A stretch of 37,960 bases of DNA from Lachnospiraceae bacterium (GCA_017387565.1 JAFOEY010000002.1:1-37960), one strand, 5' to 3'. Counted from the first letter of the stretch, positions 16,996-26,211 are shown. The notes: generated by a model not told the origin, from the sequence alone. Program-made: numbers and translations.

Positions 16996-17820
16996 CTATA
17001 CAAACTTTTTGACCGATGCGGTTAATAGCTTTTTAAACTTGGGAGCCGCATCATTGGCTGCCTGTTGTACCTCGTCATGTGTAAGCGGTGTCGGACTGAT
17101 ACCGGCTGCAAGGTTGCAAACACAGGAAACGCCACAGATACGCATTCCACAATGATTGGCGGCAATCGCTTCAACTACCGTTGACATACCGACTGCATCT
17201 GCTCCCAATACGGAAGCCATACGAATTTCTGCAGGTGATTCAAAAGAAGGTCCGGTAAACTGAATATAAACCCCTTCCCGCAAATCAATATCATTTTCTT
17301 TTGCTGCTATTCTGATTTTATCCTGCAACTCTTCATCATATACATGACTCATATCCGGAAAACGGGTTCCAAGCTTGTCCAAATTCGGCCCAATTAAAGG
17401 ATTTGGTACAAATGTGGAAATGTGATCGGTAATCATCATCAGTGTTCCGGCAGAAAAACTCTTGTTAATTCCGCCTGATGCATTGGTTAAAAACAATATC
17501 TCAGCACCCAGAAGATGCATCAGTCTTGTCGGTAAAACGACATCGGAAATATCATATCCTTCATAATAATGAACTCGGCCTTTCATACATACAACCGGTA
17601 CGGAATCCACATAACCAAAAATAAATTTTCCCGCATGTCCCGGTACGGTAGAAACCGGAAAACCTTTTATTTCACTGTAATCAATTTCAGCAACAACCTC
17701 AATACCGTCTGCATAATCTCCAAGACCGGAACCTAACACAATAGCAACCTTTGGCACAAAATCTGTTACCTTTCTGATACTCTTTAAACAATCCTCTATT
17801 TTGTCATAAGTTTTGCTCAA
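16996..17820 (-). CDS. punA: Purine nucleoside phosphorylase (trimeric type)
   Basis: This enzyme cleaves (deoxy)inosine/guanosine with phosphate to base and (deoxy)ribose 1-phosphate. Family motifs include the phosphate loop VLGSGLGD, the PGHAGKF histidine loop, GRVHYYEGY, the LTNASGGIN stretch and the specificity region with CNLAAG. I start at TTG 17820 because AAGGGG lies 8 nt upstream. The ATG at 17838 has no ribosome-binding site. That gives 274 residues, typical of the family. It leads the salvage genes cdd and the amidohydrolase. The symbol could equally be deoD/pnp. Confidence 0.92.
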   Translation of the reverse strand: MSKTYDKIEDCLKSIRKVTDFVPKVAIVLGSGLGDYADGIEVVAEIDYSEIKGFPVSTVPGHAGKFIFGYVDSVPVVCMKGRVHYYEGYDISDVVLPTRLMHLLGAEILFLTNASGGINKSFSAGTLMMITDHISTFVPNPLIGPNLDKLGTRFPDMSHVYDEELQDKIRIAAKENDIDLREGVYIQFTGPSFESPAEIRMASVLGADAVGMSTVVEAIAANHCGMRICGVSCVCNLAAGISPTPLTHDEVQQAANDAAPKFKKLLTASVKKFV

Positions 17821-17901
17821 AAAAAACACCCCTTCCATGCTATAAAAGTTTTATTCATAAAGACAGCTTGATTGATGAAATCTCTGTCACACGATAAAAA
17901 C

Positions 17902-17910
17902 ATTATAGCA
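17902..17910 (-). promoter_or_regulatory. Extended -10 promoter for the salvage genes
   Basis: On the minus strand TGCTATAAT is a perfect extended -10 element about 80 nt upstream of the phosphorylase start. No good -35 is visible 17 nt further upstream, which is tolerated with an extended -10. Confidence 0.55.
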
Positions 17911-17956
17911 CAGAAGGGATATCCAGTTCTATAAAATGTTCATTAAAATAATGTTT

Positions 17957-19429
17957 CTATATGATAATGCAGACAATTCCACCGTTGGTATCATTAACGA
18001 TTTTCTGCATGGAATCCTGTAATTTCAGTTGGCTTTCATCTCCAATCATGGTTAATTTGTTCTGTATACCGTCTTCCACCAACTGTTCAATACTTTTGCC
18101 GAAAATATTGGTCTCCCAAATGCTTCCGTTTTCATTATCAGCAGCTTCAATATAGGAAATCAGATCTTCAGCCTGCTGTTTGGTGCCCACAATCGGAGCA
18201 ATTTCTGTCTCGATATTTGCTTTGATCAAATGAATGGAAGGACTTTCCGCTTTCATTTTTACACCATATTTATTACCATGCTTAATAACCTCCGGTTTTC
18301 CGAGTGTAATTTCATCACGTGTCGGTTTCATGACTCCATATCCCTTTTGTTTCACCATGGTAATCGCCGGAACAACACCTTCATAAGCCTTTGCCGTTTC
18401 ACTCAGTTCTTTCATTTTTTCAAACAACTGGTATTCTGAGTGAATTTCTTCTCCGAGAATATCACTGATTAATTCATAATAGCAGTCATCCGTAATGGTC
18501 ACATCAATTTTAACACTTCCATCTGCCATATTAATGGAATCCGTTTTACACTTCTTTATGTAATCTCCGGAAAGTACAAGCGGTTTATTCACAATATCTT
18601 TCATGCAATGGTATTCATTCATCTTTTCCTTAAGCTGTGCTGTTAAATCCATCTTTAACGGATGGGTGGAAGGAAGCATTTCCACAAATCCCTGCATATA
18701 AAATTCAATTCTGGAGATTGGAAATTCCAATAAAATCTGATATAACAGCGTTTCCATGTCTTCTTTTTTCAACTGTGCCAAGTTCATGGGAAGCGCTGTA
18801 ACCTGATACTTATCAGATAGTTTTTGGGCAAGTAAAACCGCTTCTTCAGACTGCGGTCTTTGTGAATTAACAAGTACAATAAACGGTTTTCCAAGTTCCT
18901 TATATTCCTGTATGGTCCGCTCCGTTGCAGGAATATAGTTTTCTGCCGAAATATCTGTAAAACTGCCATCCGTTGTAACAACAACGCCTATAGTAGAATG
19001 GTCATAGATTACTTTCTGTGTGCCGATTTCAGCTGCCTTGGTAAATGGAATCTCCTCATCAAACCATGGTGTTTTGACCATTCTTTCTTTACCGTTTTCC
19101 ATATGTCCGCTTGCGCCCTCTACCATATAACCGACACAGTCAATCAGACGCACTTTCACATCGACCTGATCATCTAATTTGATGGTTGCTGCTTCCTTCG
19201 GCACAAATTTCGGCTCTGTTGTCGTGATGGTCTTACCTGTCGCAGATTGTGGCAGTTCATCAACCAAAAGTTGTTTTAAATAATCGTCTTCCATATTGGG
19301 AAGCACACATGTATCAATAAATCTTTTAATAAACGTCGATTTTCCGGTCCGAACCGGTCCGCCAACGCCCAGATACAACTCTCCGCCCGTACGTACTTTT
19401 ATATCATTGTATAACTGATCATTGTCCAT
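17957..19429 (-). CDS. spoIVA: Stage IV sporulation protein A (coat basement ATPase)
   Basis: The 490-residue protein is SpoIVA, which binds and hydrolyses ATP to polymerise into the base layer of the spore coat on the forespore surface. The Walker A motif is GGPVRTGKST (23-32). The conserved TITTTEPKFVP region and the LIDCVGYMVEGA GTPase-like G3 region follow. Length is typical. The ATG follows directly on a terminator U-tract, with AAGGGGG 7 nt upstream as ribosome-binding site. A sigma-E-type promoter (19458-19486) lies across that terminator, matching the mother-cell timing known for this gene. Confidence 0.97.
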   Translation of the reverse strand: MDNDQLYNDIKVRTGGELYLGVGGPVRTGKSTFIKRFIDTCVLPNMEDDYLKQLLVDELPQSATGKTITTTEPKFVPKEAATIKLDDQVDVKVRLIDCVGYMVEGASGHMENGKERMVKTPWFDEEIPFTKAAEIGTQKVIYDHSTIGVVVTTDGSFTDISAENYIPATERTIQEYKELGKPFIVLVNSQRPQSEEAVLLAQKLSDKYQVTALPMNLAQLKKEDMETLLYQILLEFPISRIEFYMQGFVEMLPSTHPLKMDLTAQLKEKMNEYHCMKDIVNKPLVLSGDYIKKCKTDSINMADGSVKIDVTITDDCYYELISDILGEEIHSEYQLFEKMKELSETAKAYEGVVPAITMVKQKGYGVMKPTRDEITLGKPEVIKHGNKYGVKMKAESPSIHLIKANIETEIAPIVGTKQQAEDLISYIEAADNENGSIWETNIFGKSIEQLVEDGIQNKLTMIGDESQLKLQDSMQKIVNDTNGGIVCIII

Positions 19430-19479
19430 AAAAAAACCCCCTTGTATATACTTGTAAAATATATGCAGGGGGTTTTTTT
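19430..19479. terminator. Terminator whose 3' arm is the spoIVA RBS
   Basis: A7C5 (19430-19441) and G5T7 (19468-19479) form a stem, extended by an inner TGTATAT/ATATGCA pairing. It can terminate in both directions. For leftward RNA from the VWA gene, the C5 arm comes first, the G5 arm is the spoIVA Shine-Dalgarno and the U7 run ends at the nucleotide before the spoIVA ATG. Confidence 0.88.
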
Positions 19480-19486
19480 ATTATTC
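19458..19486 (-). promoter_or_regulatory. Sigma-E-type promoter of spoIVA
   Basis: On the minus strand GAATAAT (19480-19486) matches the sigma-E -35 (KMATAWW) at all positions. After exactly 14 nt, CATATATT (19458-19465) matches the -10 (CATACAWT) at 7 of 8. The predicted start (about 19451) lies in the loop of the terminator, after its 5' arm. B. subtilis spoIVA is known to be sigma-E dependent. Confidence 0.75.
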
Positions 19487-19496
19487 ATGTAGTTTT

Positions 19497-20705
19497 CTAC
19501 TTTTTCCTCATCAATTCAACCATGGCACGATTTAAACCGTCTATGGATAAAAAGTACATGGGAATAATCGTCTGAATGGCGGTTTCCGCTTCACGCCATG
19601 GTGCCGGCGCCGGTGCCATTTTCGGATTCATCCAGACTATTTTTTTATAATGCTTTTTCATCTGTAAAAGCCATTCCCAACCGGACAATCCTCCGTTGGG
19701 TCCCCGGTAATTTCCGGTTTCTGAATACAGTTCTTCCGGTGCCATAGCCGCATCTCCAATGATTAATACCTTATAATCACTGTCGAGATTTCGGAACATC
19801 CATTCCGTATCCACCCATTCACCGTTTTCACATTCCGGCGTCTTATATACTTTGGAATAAATACAATTATGAAAGTAATAGCATTTAACATCCTTAAAAT
19901 GATTAGATTTATTGACAGCCTTGAATAATTTTGCCATCAAATCCGTATAAGGGATCATGGTACCACCAGAATCCATCAGAAGCAACAGTTTTACAGCATT
20001 CTTACGGGGTTTTTCCATGACAATCTGAAGCATACCTCCATTGTTGCAGGTCTTGTCAATGGTACCATCAATATCTAACTCTGTCTTGGGGACATCCAAA
20101 CGTGTGGAATACTGACGCAACTTTCTAAACGCTGCCATAAACTGTCTGTTATCAATGACCTTATCATGTCTGAAGTCACGATACTTTCTGGCACCGATAA
20201 CTTCAAAAGCACTCTGACCACCGGGAGCCCCTCCGACGCGGATACCGCCGATAAAATTACCGGAATTACCAAATGCGGTTTTACCCATGGTGCCGATCCA
20301 GAAATTACCACCGTTATGTTCACTGTCCTGATCGCGTAAACGTTCACGGAATTTGGTTTCTACCTCTTCTTTATCGACCTGTACGGTATCCTGTTCGGTA
20401 TCCAGCCATTTTTTCTCCTCTTTTTCCAAAAGTGCCTTCATATCTTCGGATTTATCCAGCCACCGCATCATTTCCGCTCCGACTTCCGTATCTTTTTGCA
20501 CGCCTTTGAAATGCTCTTCAAATGCCATGTCAAATTTATCAAAATCGGTTTCGGACTTGACCAAAATACTGCGTGACAGATAATAGAAATCTGTAAGGGA
20601 ACTATGCGCCATCCCCATATTTAACGCCTGTTGTAAGGTCAGCCATTCGGTCAGGGATACATCTAATCCTTTTGCTTTTAACTCGTAAAAGAACTCAATG
20701 AACAT
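19497..20705 (-). CDS. VWA-domain (CoxE-like) protein
   Basis: The 402-residue protein has a C-terminal von Willebrand factor A-like domain. Its metal site is partly degenerate: LLLMDSGGTM has Asp and Ser-x-Gly-Gly in place of the canonical DxSxS. It resembles the CoxE/COG3552 partners of MoxR ATPases. Together they are thought to act as a chaperone pair that remodels or activates a protein or metal centre. The start overlaps the MoxR gene's end by 11 nt, indicating translational coupling. No target gene is obvious; spoIVA follows but is behind a terminator. Confidence 0.85.
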   Translation of the reverse strand: MFIEFFYELKAKGLDVSLTEWLTLQQALNMGMAHSSLTDFYYLSRSILVKSETDFDKFDMAFEEHFKGVQKDTEVGAEMMRWLDKSEDMKALLEKEEKKWLDTEQDTVQVDKEEVETKFRERLRDQDSEHNGGNFWIGTMGKTAFGNSGNFIGGIRVGGAPGGQSAFEVIGARKYRDFRHDKVIDNRQFMAAFRKLRQYSTRLDVPKTELDIDGTIDKTCNNGGMLQIVMEKPRKNAVKLLLLMDSGGTMIPYTDLMAKLFKAVNKSNHFKDVKCYYFHNCIYSKVYKTPECENGEWVDTEWMFRNLDSDYKVLIIGDAAMAPEELYSETGNYRGPNGGLSGWEWLLQMKKHYKKIVWMNPKMAPAPAPWREAETAIQTIIPMYFLSIDGLNRAMVELMRKK

Positions 20706-21507
20706 AATGTTTTACTGTCTCCAAATCTTCATCTTTTTTCACAACTACACCAACAAAAGGTAATGCTTTTTTAATGGTATCCGGATCAATACCGTTAAGC
20801 TGAAGTGCATTAATCCAGTCAATCAACTCGGATGTACTGGGTTTTTTACGAATATCACGAATAGAGCGGATTTCATAAAAAACATCCATAACATTTTTTA
20901 ATAAGTTTTCTTCCACATTGGGATAATGCGTTTTTACAATCTCTTCCATTAAATCCTTGTCCGGAAATTCAATATAATGGAAAATACAACGTCTTAAGAA
21001 AGCATCCGGTAATTCTTTTTCCGCATTAGATGTAATAATCACAATCGGTCTGTGTTTGGCTTTTACGGTACGCTTGGTCTCATGGATATAAAATTCCATC
21101 TGGTCAAGCTCCCATAATAAGTCATTGGGAAACTCCAAATCCGCTTTATCAATTTCATCAATCAGCAAAACGACCTGATCATCTTCTTCGAAAGCCTCTC
21201 CAAGTTTTCCAAGCTTGATGTAGCGGGCAATATCATCAACGCCCTCTTCACCGAACTGACCGTCATAAAGACGCTGAATGGTATCATACATGTAAAGACC
21301 ATCCTGCGCTTTTGTCGTTGACTTAATATTCCAGATAATCAATTTTTTCCCTAAGGAATTGGCTACCGCTCTTGCTAACATGGTTTTACCGGTACCGGGC
21401 TCTCCTTTGATTAACAACGGCTTTTGTAATGCAATTGCCACATTCACACTGGCAAGCAATTCATCACTTGCTACATAATCGGTCGTTGACTGAAAATTGT
21501 TTTCCAT
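20695..21507 (-). CDS. MoxR-family AAA+ ATPase
   Basis: The protein has Walker A GEPGTGKT, Walker B VVLLIDEIDKAD, sensor ITSNAEKELPDAFLRRC and the MoxR lid. The frame is open to 21603, but AAAGGAAAC lies 4-8 nt before the ATG at 21507 (MENNFQS), so I use that start, giving 270 residues. MoxR ATPases work with VWA proteins, and one is encoded directly downstream with an 11-nt overlap. The role is unknown. Confidence 0.9.
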   Translation of the reverse strand: MENNFQSTTDYVASDELLASVNVAIALQKPLLIKGEPGTGKTMLARAVANSLGKKLIIWNIKSTTKAQDGLYMYDTIQRLYDGQFGEEGVDDIARYIKLGKLGEAFEEDDQVVLLIDEIDKADLEFPNDLLWELDQMEFYIHETKRTVKAKHRPIVIITSNAEKELPDAFLRRCIFHYIEFPDKDLMEEIVKTHYPNVEENLLKNVMDVFYEIRSIRDIRKKPSTSELIDWINALQLNGIDPDTIKKALPFVGVVVKKDEDLETVKHYVH

Positions 21508-21575
21508 ATCTGTTTCCTTTCTATCTCCATGGTATTTTTCTCTCATTTTGCACACACCAAACAGTTCACATCCGT

Positions 21576-21604
21576 TTGCAATGCATTTAATTACATGATA
21601 CAAT
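21576..21604 (+). promoter_or_regulatory. metF promoter
   Basis: TTGCAA (21576-21581), a 17-nt spacer and TACAAT (21599-21604), with TG one base before the -10, form a good vegetative promoter 46 nt upstream of the metF start. No S-box or other riboswitch is seen between it and the gene. Confidence 0.7.
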
Positions 21605-21649
21605 AAGACCGTTTGAAAGACAAGAAAAAAGGATGTATGGAGTTAGATT

Positions 21650-22507
21650 ATGAGTACTTATTCTGAGAAAAAAAAGGCAGTCATTTCCTTTGAGGTATTT
21701 CCTCCCAAAAAAGATGATGAATTTGAAGGCGTCTATGCCGTATTGGATAAATTGAGTGAATTACATCCCGAGTTTATCTCCGTTACTTACGGTGCCGGCG
21801 GAAGCCGTTCCAAAAAGACGGTAGAGATTTGTGATTATATTCAGAACAAACTGGGAATCCTTTCACTGGCCCATCTAACCTGTGTCGGCAATAAAAAAGA
21901 AGATATTGACGCCGTATTAAACCAGTTAACCGAAGCCAATATCAATCATATCCTCGCACTCCGCGGAGATCGTCCCGCTTATATGAGCGACGAGCAATAC
22001 GAAAGCCGTGACTTTGCCTATGCCAGTGAGTTAATCCGTTATATCAAATCTAAGGAAACCGAATTTCATATTGCAGGTGCCTGCTATCCGGAAAAACATT
22101 TTGAAGCTATGAGTAAACGTGCCGATTTGGCAAGATTAAAAGAAAAAGTGGAATGTGGATGTGAACATCTCATCACACAGCTTTTTATGAACAATGATGT
22201 GTTTTATGAATTTCAGGAAAACTGTCTGGCAAACGGCATAACCGTTCCTATTCATGCCGGAATCATGCCGATTACATCCGTAAAACAGGTTGCAACCAGT
22301 ATTTCCTTATCCGGTACCTCTATTCCAAAAGCATTTTCGGATCTTGTAGCCAGATACGGGGAAAATCCTGAGGATATGCGAAAAGCCGGTATCGATTATG
22401 CCATCAGACAAATTATGGACTTACAGGAATATGGTGCTGACGGCATCCATATTTATTCCATGAACAAACCAAAGACAACCGCCGAAATTGTTGATGCAAT
22501 AAAATAA
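21650..22507 (+). CDS. metF: Methylenetetrahydrofolate reductase
   Basis: The 285-residue TIM-barrel flavoprotein reduces 5,10-methylene-THF to 5-methyl-THF for methionine synthesis or, in acetogens, the methyl branch of CO2 fixation. Seen are SFEVFPPK near residue 13, FISVTYGAGG, HLTCVG, LALRGDRP and the C-terminal HIYSMNKP. Length is typical. It is one of two plus-strand chromosomal genes and has its own promoter. It sits between the MoxR gene (divergent) and gpsA (convergent), with a perfect palindrome after it. Confidence 0.95.
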   Translation: MSTYSEKKKAVISFEVFPPKKDDEFEGVYAVLDKLSELHPEFISVTYGAGGSRSKKTVEICDYIQNKLGILSLAHLTCVGNKKEDIDAVLNQLTEANINHILALRGDRPAYMSDEQYESRDFAYASELIRYIKSKETEFHIAGACYPEKHFEAMSKRADLARLKEKVECGCEHLITQLFMNNDVFYEFQENCLANGITVPIHAGIMPITSVKQVATSISLSGTSIPKAFSDLVARYGENPEDMRKAGIDYAIRQIMDLQEYGADGIHIYSMNKPKTTAEIVDAIK

Positions 22508-22588
22508 CATAACCTAATTTTCTGATTTATGTACAAACACCCTGTCGACGCCTCAATTTATTAATCAACATTTTTTGAGATATAGAAA

Positions 22589-22632
22589 GTCGTCCTTACA
22601 GAAAATGATATATCATTTTCTGTAAGGACGAC
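22589..22632. repeat. 44-bp perfect palindrome between metF and gpsA
   Basis: The two 22-nt halves, centred between 22610 and 22611, are exact reverse complements, starting GTCGTCC and ending GGACGAC. It lies between convergent genes, so a bidirectional terminator is the simplest reading. Neither side has a proper T-tract directly after the stem. Confidence 0.85.
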
Positions 22633-22646
22633 ATACATCCCCATTA

Positions 22647-23657
22647 CTAGTCCCAAGTTAATGTACTTGCTTCACTTCTCTTATCACGGAACATCAAATC
22701 CTTTACAGCTTCAGAAGCAGCTTTTCCGTTAAATAAAATATCATTTACCTCTTCTACAATCGGCATGGATATATGATATTTCTGTCCAAGACCATAGGCG
22801 GCTTTTGCAGAATAGACACCTTCTACCACCATTTTTACTTCTGCCATCGCTTCTTCATAGGTGTAGCCCTGACCAATAAGCTGACCGGCCTTACGATTAC
22901 GTGAATGCTTAGAAGAACATGTTACAATCAGATCGCCAATTCCGGTTAATCCGGTAAAGGATTCGAGTTTACCGCCCATAGCCACACCGAGCCTTGCAAT
23001 CTCAGCAATTCCACGTGTAATCAAAGCTGCCTTTGTATTATCACCGCAACCCAATCCGTCTGCCATTCCGGCAGCCAAAGCAACTACATTTTTTAAAGCT
23101 CCGCCCAATTCTATTCCTAAAATATCAGGGCTTGTGTATACTCTTAAAACATCTGACATAAAAGCATTTTGAATATATTCTGCTGTTTCTTTTGTCTTTG
23201 CGCCGGCAACCAAAGTCGTAGGCATATCTTTGCCGACTTCTTCCGCATGGGACGGACCGGATAGAACGGCAACGGTTGCCTGTGGGATTTCCTGTTCTAT
23301 AATATCAGTCAATGTCATATAGGTAACATCTTCAATTCCCTTTGCCACATTGACAATCAACTGTCCATCTTCCACAAAAGGAGCCATAGATTTGGATGTG
23401 CTGCGTGTAAACGGAGAAGGAACTGCTAAAATCATCATTTCTTTTCCTTTGATTGCCTTCTCCAAATCCGTGGTAAAAAGAATGGTATCCGGTAACTTTA
23501 CTCCCGGAAGCTTTAATTCATGTTCTCTTTTTTCATTGAGCATCTGAATCTCATCTTCCATAATCGACCATACCGTAACATCATGTCCATTTTTTGACAA
23601 AGCTCTTGCCAAAGCTGTGCCCCAGCTTCCGGCACCAATCACACTATAGTTTCCCAT
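22647..23657 (-). CDS. gpsA: Glycerol-3-phosphate dehydrogenase [NAD(P)+]
   Basis: This cytoplasmic enzyme makes sn-glycerol 3-phosphate from dihydroxyacetone phosphate for phospholipid synthesis. The NAD-binding GAGSWGTALA, the catalytic-region GALKNVVALAAGMADGLGCGDNTKAALITRG and the GLGDLIVTC-like GIGDLIVTC are clear. Two ATGs are adjacent (23660, 23657). GGAGG lies 3 and 6 nt upstream respectively, so I use the second. Its product is the substrate of plsY, encoded upstream. Confidence 0.96.
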   Translation of the reverse strand: MGNYSVIGAGSWGTALARALSKNGHDVTVWSIMEDEIQMLNEKREHELKLPGVKLPDTILFTTDLEKAIKGKEMMILAVPSPFTRSTSKSMAPFVEDGQLIVNVAKGIEDVTYMTLTDIIEQEIPQATVAVLSGPSHAEEVGKDMPTTLVAGAKTKETAEYIQNAFMSDVLRVYTSPDILGIELGGALKNVVALAAGMADGLGCGDNTKAALITRGIAEIARLGVAMGGKLESFTGLTGIGDLIVTCSSKHSRNRKAGQLIGQGYTYEEAMAEVKMVVEGVYSAKAAYGLGQKYHISMPIVEEVNDILFNGKAASEAVKDLMFRDKRSEASTLTWD

Positions 23658-23797
23658 CATAAACCTCCGTTTTTTATTCTACTTCATACCCTTTTACTAT
23701 TATTTATATTTTTCTTGTAAAATTTCTATATTTATACCTTTTTTGTTTCTACAATATCAGATTTTATTAATCTTGTTTTCTTATACAATTTTTCAAA

Positions 23798-24496
23798 TTA
23801 TTCTTGCTCAATTTTTTCTTTCGCAACTGTTTCTTGATCCGGTGTATCTAACTTATTTTTCTTTGTCAGATAGGTCTTTCTTTCATTTCCGTGTATCAAC
23901 CGTCCAATGTTTCCTCTATGACGATAGAATGCCATAACCATCATCAGAATTGCAATGATGTATAATTCCATACAATGCGCAGATGACATATGAAGCATGC
24001 CCATCTGACCTTCCACAATCATTACAACCACAAAAGCTATGTACATTAACAAAGAACCAAGTGAAACATAGTGAGTGATAAAAAACGTAAGAAAGAACGT
24101 ACCTGCAACACCTAAGAAGGACCACAAGCCCATTCCTACTGAAATACCACCGGTGGCCATAATACCTTTTCCGCCTTTAAATCCCATATAAAACGGGAAG
24201 TTGTGCCCAAGTACAACTCCAACACCGACATACATACGTAAAAGCGGCTCTATTTGTGCGTAGGTACCATTTCGGAACAAAAAATATACTGCAACCATCG
24301 GAACAATGGCTTTAACGGCATCCATCACAAAACAAATTGCGCCTGCCTTTTTTCCCATAACACGTAAGGCATTGGTCGTACCGGAATTCCCGCTTCCATG
24401 TTCCCGAATATCAATCCCCTTCAGCTTGCCTAAAATAAATGCTGTCTGAATCATACCGAAACAATAGCCGACAATCACACATAATACACGAATCAT
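23798..24496 (-). CDS. plsY: Glycerol-3-phosphate acyltransferase PlsY
   Basis: The 232-residue integral membrane enzyme transfers acyl from acyl-phosphate to glycerol 3-phosphate. The motifs HGSGNSGTTNALR and GHNFPFYMGFKGGKG, typical of PlsY, are present, with about six hydrophobic segments. A hydrophilic C-terminal tail of about 30 residues is longer than usual. The gene lies between der and gpsA in the order known in many Clostridia. A degenerate tandem repeat separates it from der. Confidence 0.95.
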   Translation of the reverse strand: MIRVLCVIVGYCFGMIQTAFILGKLKGIDIREHGSGNSGTTNALRVMGKKAGAICFVMDAVKAIVPMVAVYFLFRNGTYAQIEPLLRMYVGVGVVLGHNFPFYMGFKGGKGIMATGGISVGMGLWSFLGVAGTFFLTFFITHYVSLGSLLMYIAFVVVMIVEGQMGMLHMSSAHCMELYIIAILMMVMAFYRHRGNIGRLIHGNERKTYLTKKNKLDTPDQETVAKEKIEQE

Positions 24497-24519
24497 TTTA
24501 TTTGTCCCACTTTCCTATT

Positions 24520-24676
24520 CATACTAAACTTTAATCAATACGATAAAACTTAACTAATACTGTAAACAATAACTGATATTTTAAACTATATCGGACACTG
24601 CAAACCATACTGATGCTACAAGCCATATCGGATACTGCAAACCATACCGATAACTGTAACTACTGATACTGTAAAA
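24520..24676. repeat. Degenerate 18-bp tandem repeat, about nine units
   Basis: Units resembling ACTGATACTGTAAACC recur about every 17-19 bp from 24520 to the base before the der stop codon. The best-matched pair is TATCGGACACTGCAAACC and TATCGGATACTGCAAACC, 36 bp apart. No frame across it looks like protein. It fills the whole plsY-der gap. Confidence 0.75.
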
Positions 24677-26017
24677 CTACTGCGTATCTTTTTCTTTTCG
24701 CTCCCGGATAATGAAATGCAAAGGGGTTCCTCTAAAACCAAATGCCTGACGGATTTGATTTTCAATATATCTTTGATACGAAAAATGCATCAGATATTTT
24801 TCATTAACAAAAATCACAAACGTCGGGGGTTTCACGGAAACCTGTGTAATGTAATACAAACGAAGTCTTTTTCCTTTATCCGTCGGTGGCTGCTGCAGTG
24901 CAACCGCTTCCATCATGATCTCATTCAATACACCCGTCCCCACACGAAGTGTCTGGTTTTCGATTACCATTTCAATGGTCTCATACAGTTTATTCAAACG
25001 TTGTCCGGTTTTTGCAGAAATAAAGATAATTTCCGCATACGGCATAAAAGAAAGCGTATTTCTGACATTTTCCGTAAAGCGGTATATGGTTTTGTCATTT
25101 TTTTCAACCGCATCCCATTTATTGACTGCTACGATAATACCCTTCCCACGATCATGTGCAATTCCCGCAATTTTGGCATCCTGTTCCGTAACACCTTCTT
25201 CGCCGTCAATGACCAAAACAACTAAATCCGCTCTTTCAACTGCACTTACCGTACGGATAATCATATATTTTTCCAGTTCTTCTTTTATCTTATTTTTACG
25301 TCGCAGTCCGGCCGTATCAATGAAAATATATTCTTTTCCATTGTATTTTACCACTGTATCCACCGCATCTCTGGTGGTGCCTGCTATATCAGAAACAATC
25401 AGACGGTTTTCACCAATCAATTTGTTGATAATAGAGCTTTTACCGACATTGGGCTTTCCGACAATGGCGATTTTTGGTCTGTCATCCTCTTCTTCCTGTG
25501 CATTCTCTTGGGGAAACAAAGCAACCACTTCATCCAAAAGATCACCAAATCCCATCTGGTTTGCAGCGGAAATGGCATGCGGATCACCAATTCCAAGATT
25601 ATAGAATTCATAGACATCCGGCATCATTTTTTCAAAATTGTCTACTTTATTTACCACAAGCAGAACCGGCTTATGACTGCGTCTTAACATATCCGCAACT
25701 TTGGCATCAGAGTCCTGAAGTCCCTGTTTGACATCTACCATAAATAAGATGACATCCGCCGTATCAATGGCAATTTGTGCCTGTTCACGCATTTGCGAAA
25801 GAATAATATCCTTGCTGTCCGGCTCAATACCACCGGTATCAATCAGTGTAAAATTATAGTTTAACCACGAAACATCCGCATAGATACGGTCTCTTGTAAT
25901 TCCGGGTGTATCTTTTACAATGGAAATCTTTGATCCTGCCAGCGCATTAAACAATGTGGACTTTCCGACATTGGGACGACCAACAACAGCCACAATTGGT
26001 TTCACATTTTTACTCAT
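24677..26017 (-). CDS. der: GTPase Der (ribosome assembly)
   Basis: The 446-residue protein has two tandem GTPase domains: G1 motifs GRPNVGKS (about residue 13) and GKPNVGKS (about 187), each with DTAG/DTGG and NKxD motifs (VNKVDN, VNKWDA). A C-terminal KH-like domain follows. Der acts in 50S ribosomal subunit maturation. Length and layout are standard. It lies beside the DUF512 gene, plsY and gpsA. Confidence 0.97.
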   Translation of the reverse strand: MSKNVKPIVAVVGRPNVGKSTLFNALAGSKISIVKDTPGITRDRIYADVSWLNYNFTLIDTGGIEPDSKDIILSQMREQAQIAIDTADVILFMVDVKQGLQDSDAKVADMLRRSHKPVLLVVNKVDNFEKMMPDVYEFYNLGIGDPHAISAANQMGFGDLLDEVVALFPQENAQEEEDDRPKIAIVGKPNVGKSSIINKLIGENRLIVSDIAGTTRDAVDTVVKYNGKEYIFIDTAGLRRKNKIKEELEKYMIIRTVSAVERADLVVLVIDGEEGVTEQDAKIAGIAHDRGKGIIVAVNKWDAVEKNDKTIYRFTENVRNTLSFMPYAEIIFISAKTGQRLNKLYETIEMVIENQTLRVGTGVLNEIMMEAVALQQPPTDKGKRLRLYYITQVSVKPPTFVIFVNEKYLMHFSYQRYIENQIRQAFGFRGTPLHFIIRERKEKDTQ

Positions 26018-26142
26018 ATTTACATATCATCCAATTATCTGAAATCGTAACTGGATTTTCCTTTCTTACTGATTTCACTAACATATCTATCCAATCACGT
26101 GAGTGTTGAAATCAAATTTAACCACTCACCGATTGTATATAG

Positions 26143-26198
26143 ATTGCTATATTGCCACATTACAACATTGCTACATTGCTACATTGCTACATTGCTAC
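26143..26198. repeat. 8-bp tandem repeat (ATTGCTAC), seven units
   Basis: Seven 8-bp units run without gap from 26143. The last four (26167-26198) are perfect copies of ATTGCTAC; the first three differ at one to three bases. It ends 13 bp beyond the stop codon of the DUF512 gene. Perfect short units can change number by slippage. Confidence 0.9.
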
Positions 26199-26211
26199 TC
26201 AATTCTCGTAA

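Noticed and set aside
17976-17990. TTGGTATCATT inside spoIVA as another repeat copy
   Set aside because: It is explained by codons within the spoIVA 3' end and lacks the flanking modules; chance match to the 8-bp end.
24915-25604. 229-codon plus-strand frame
   Set aside because: It is fully antisense to der, whose two GTPase domains are intact; a codon-bias shadow.
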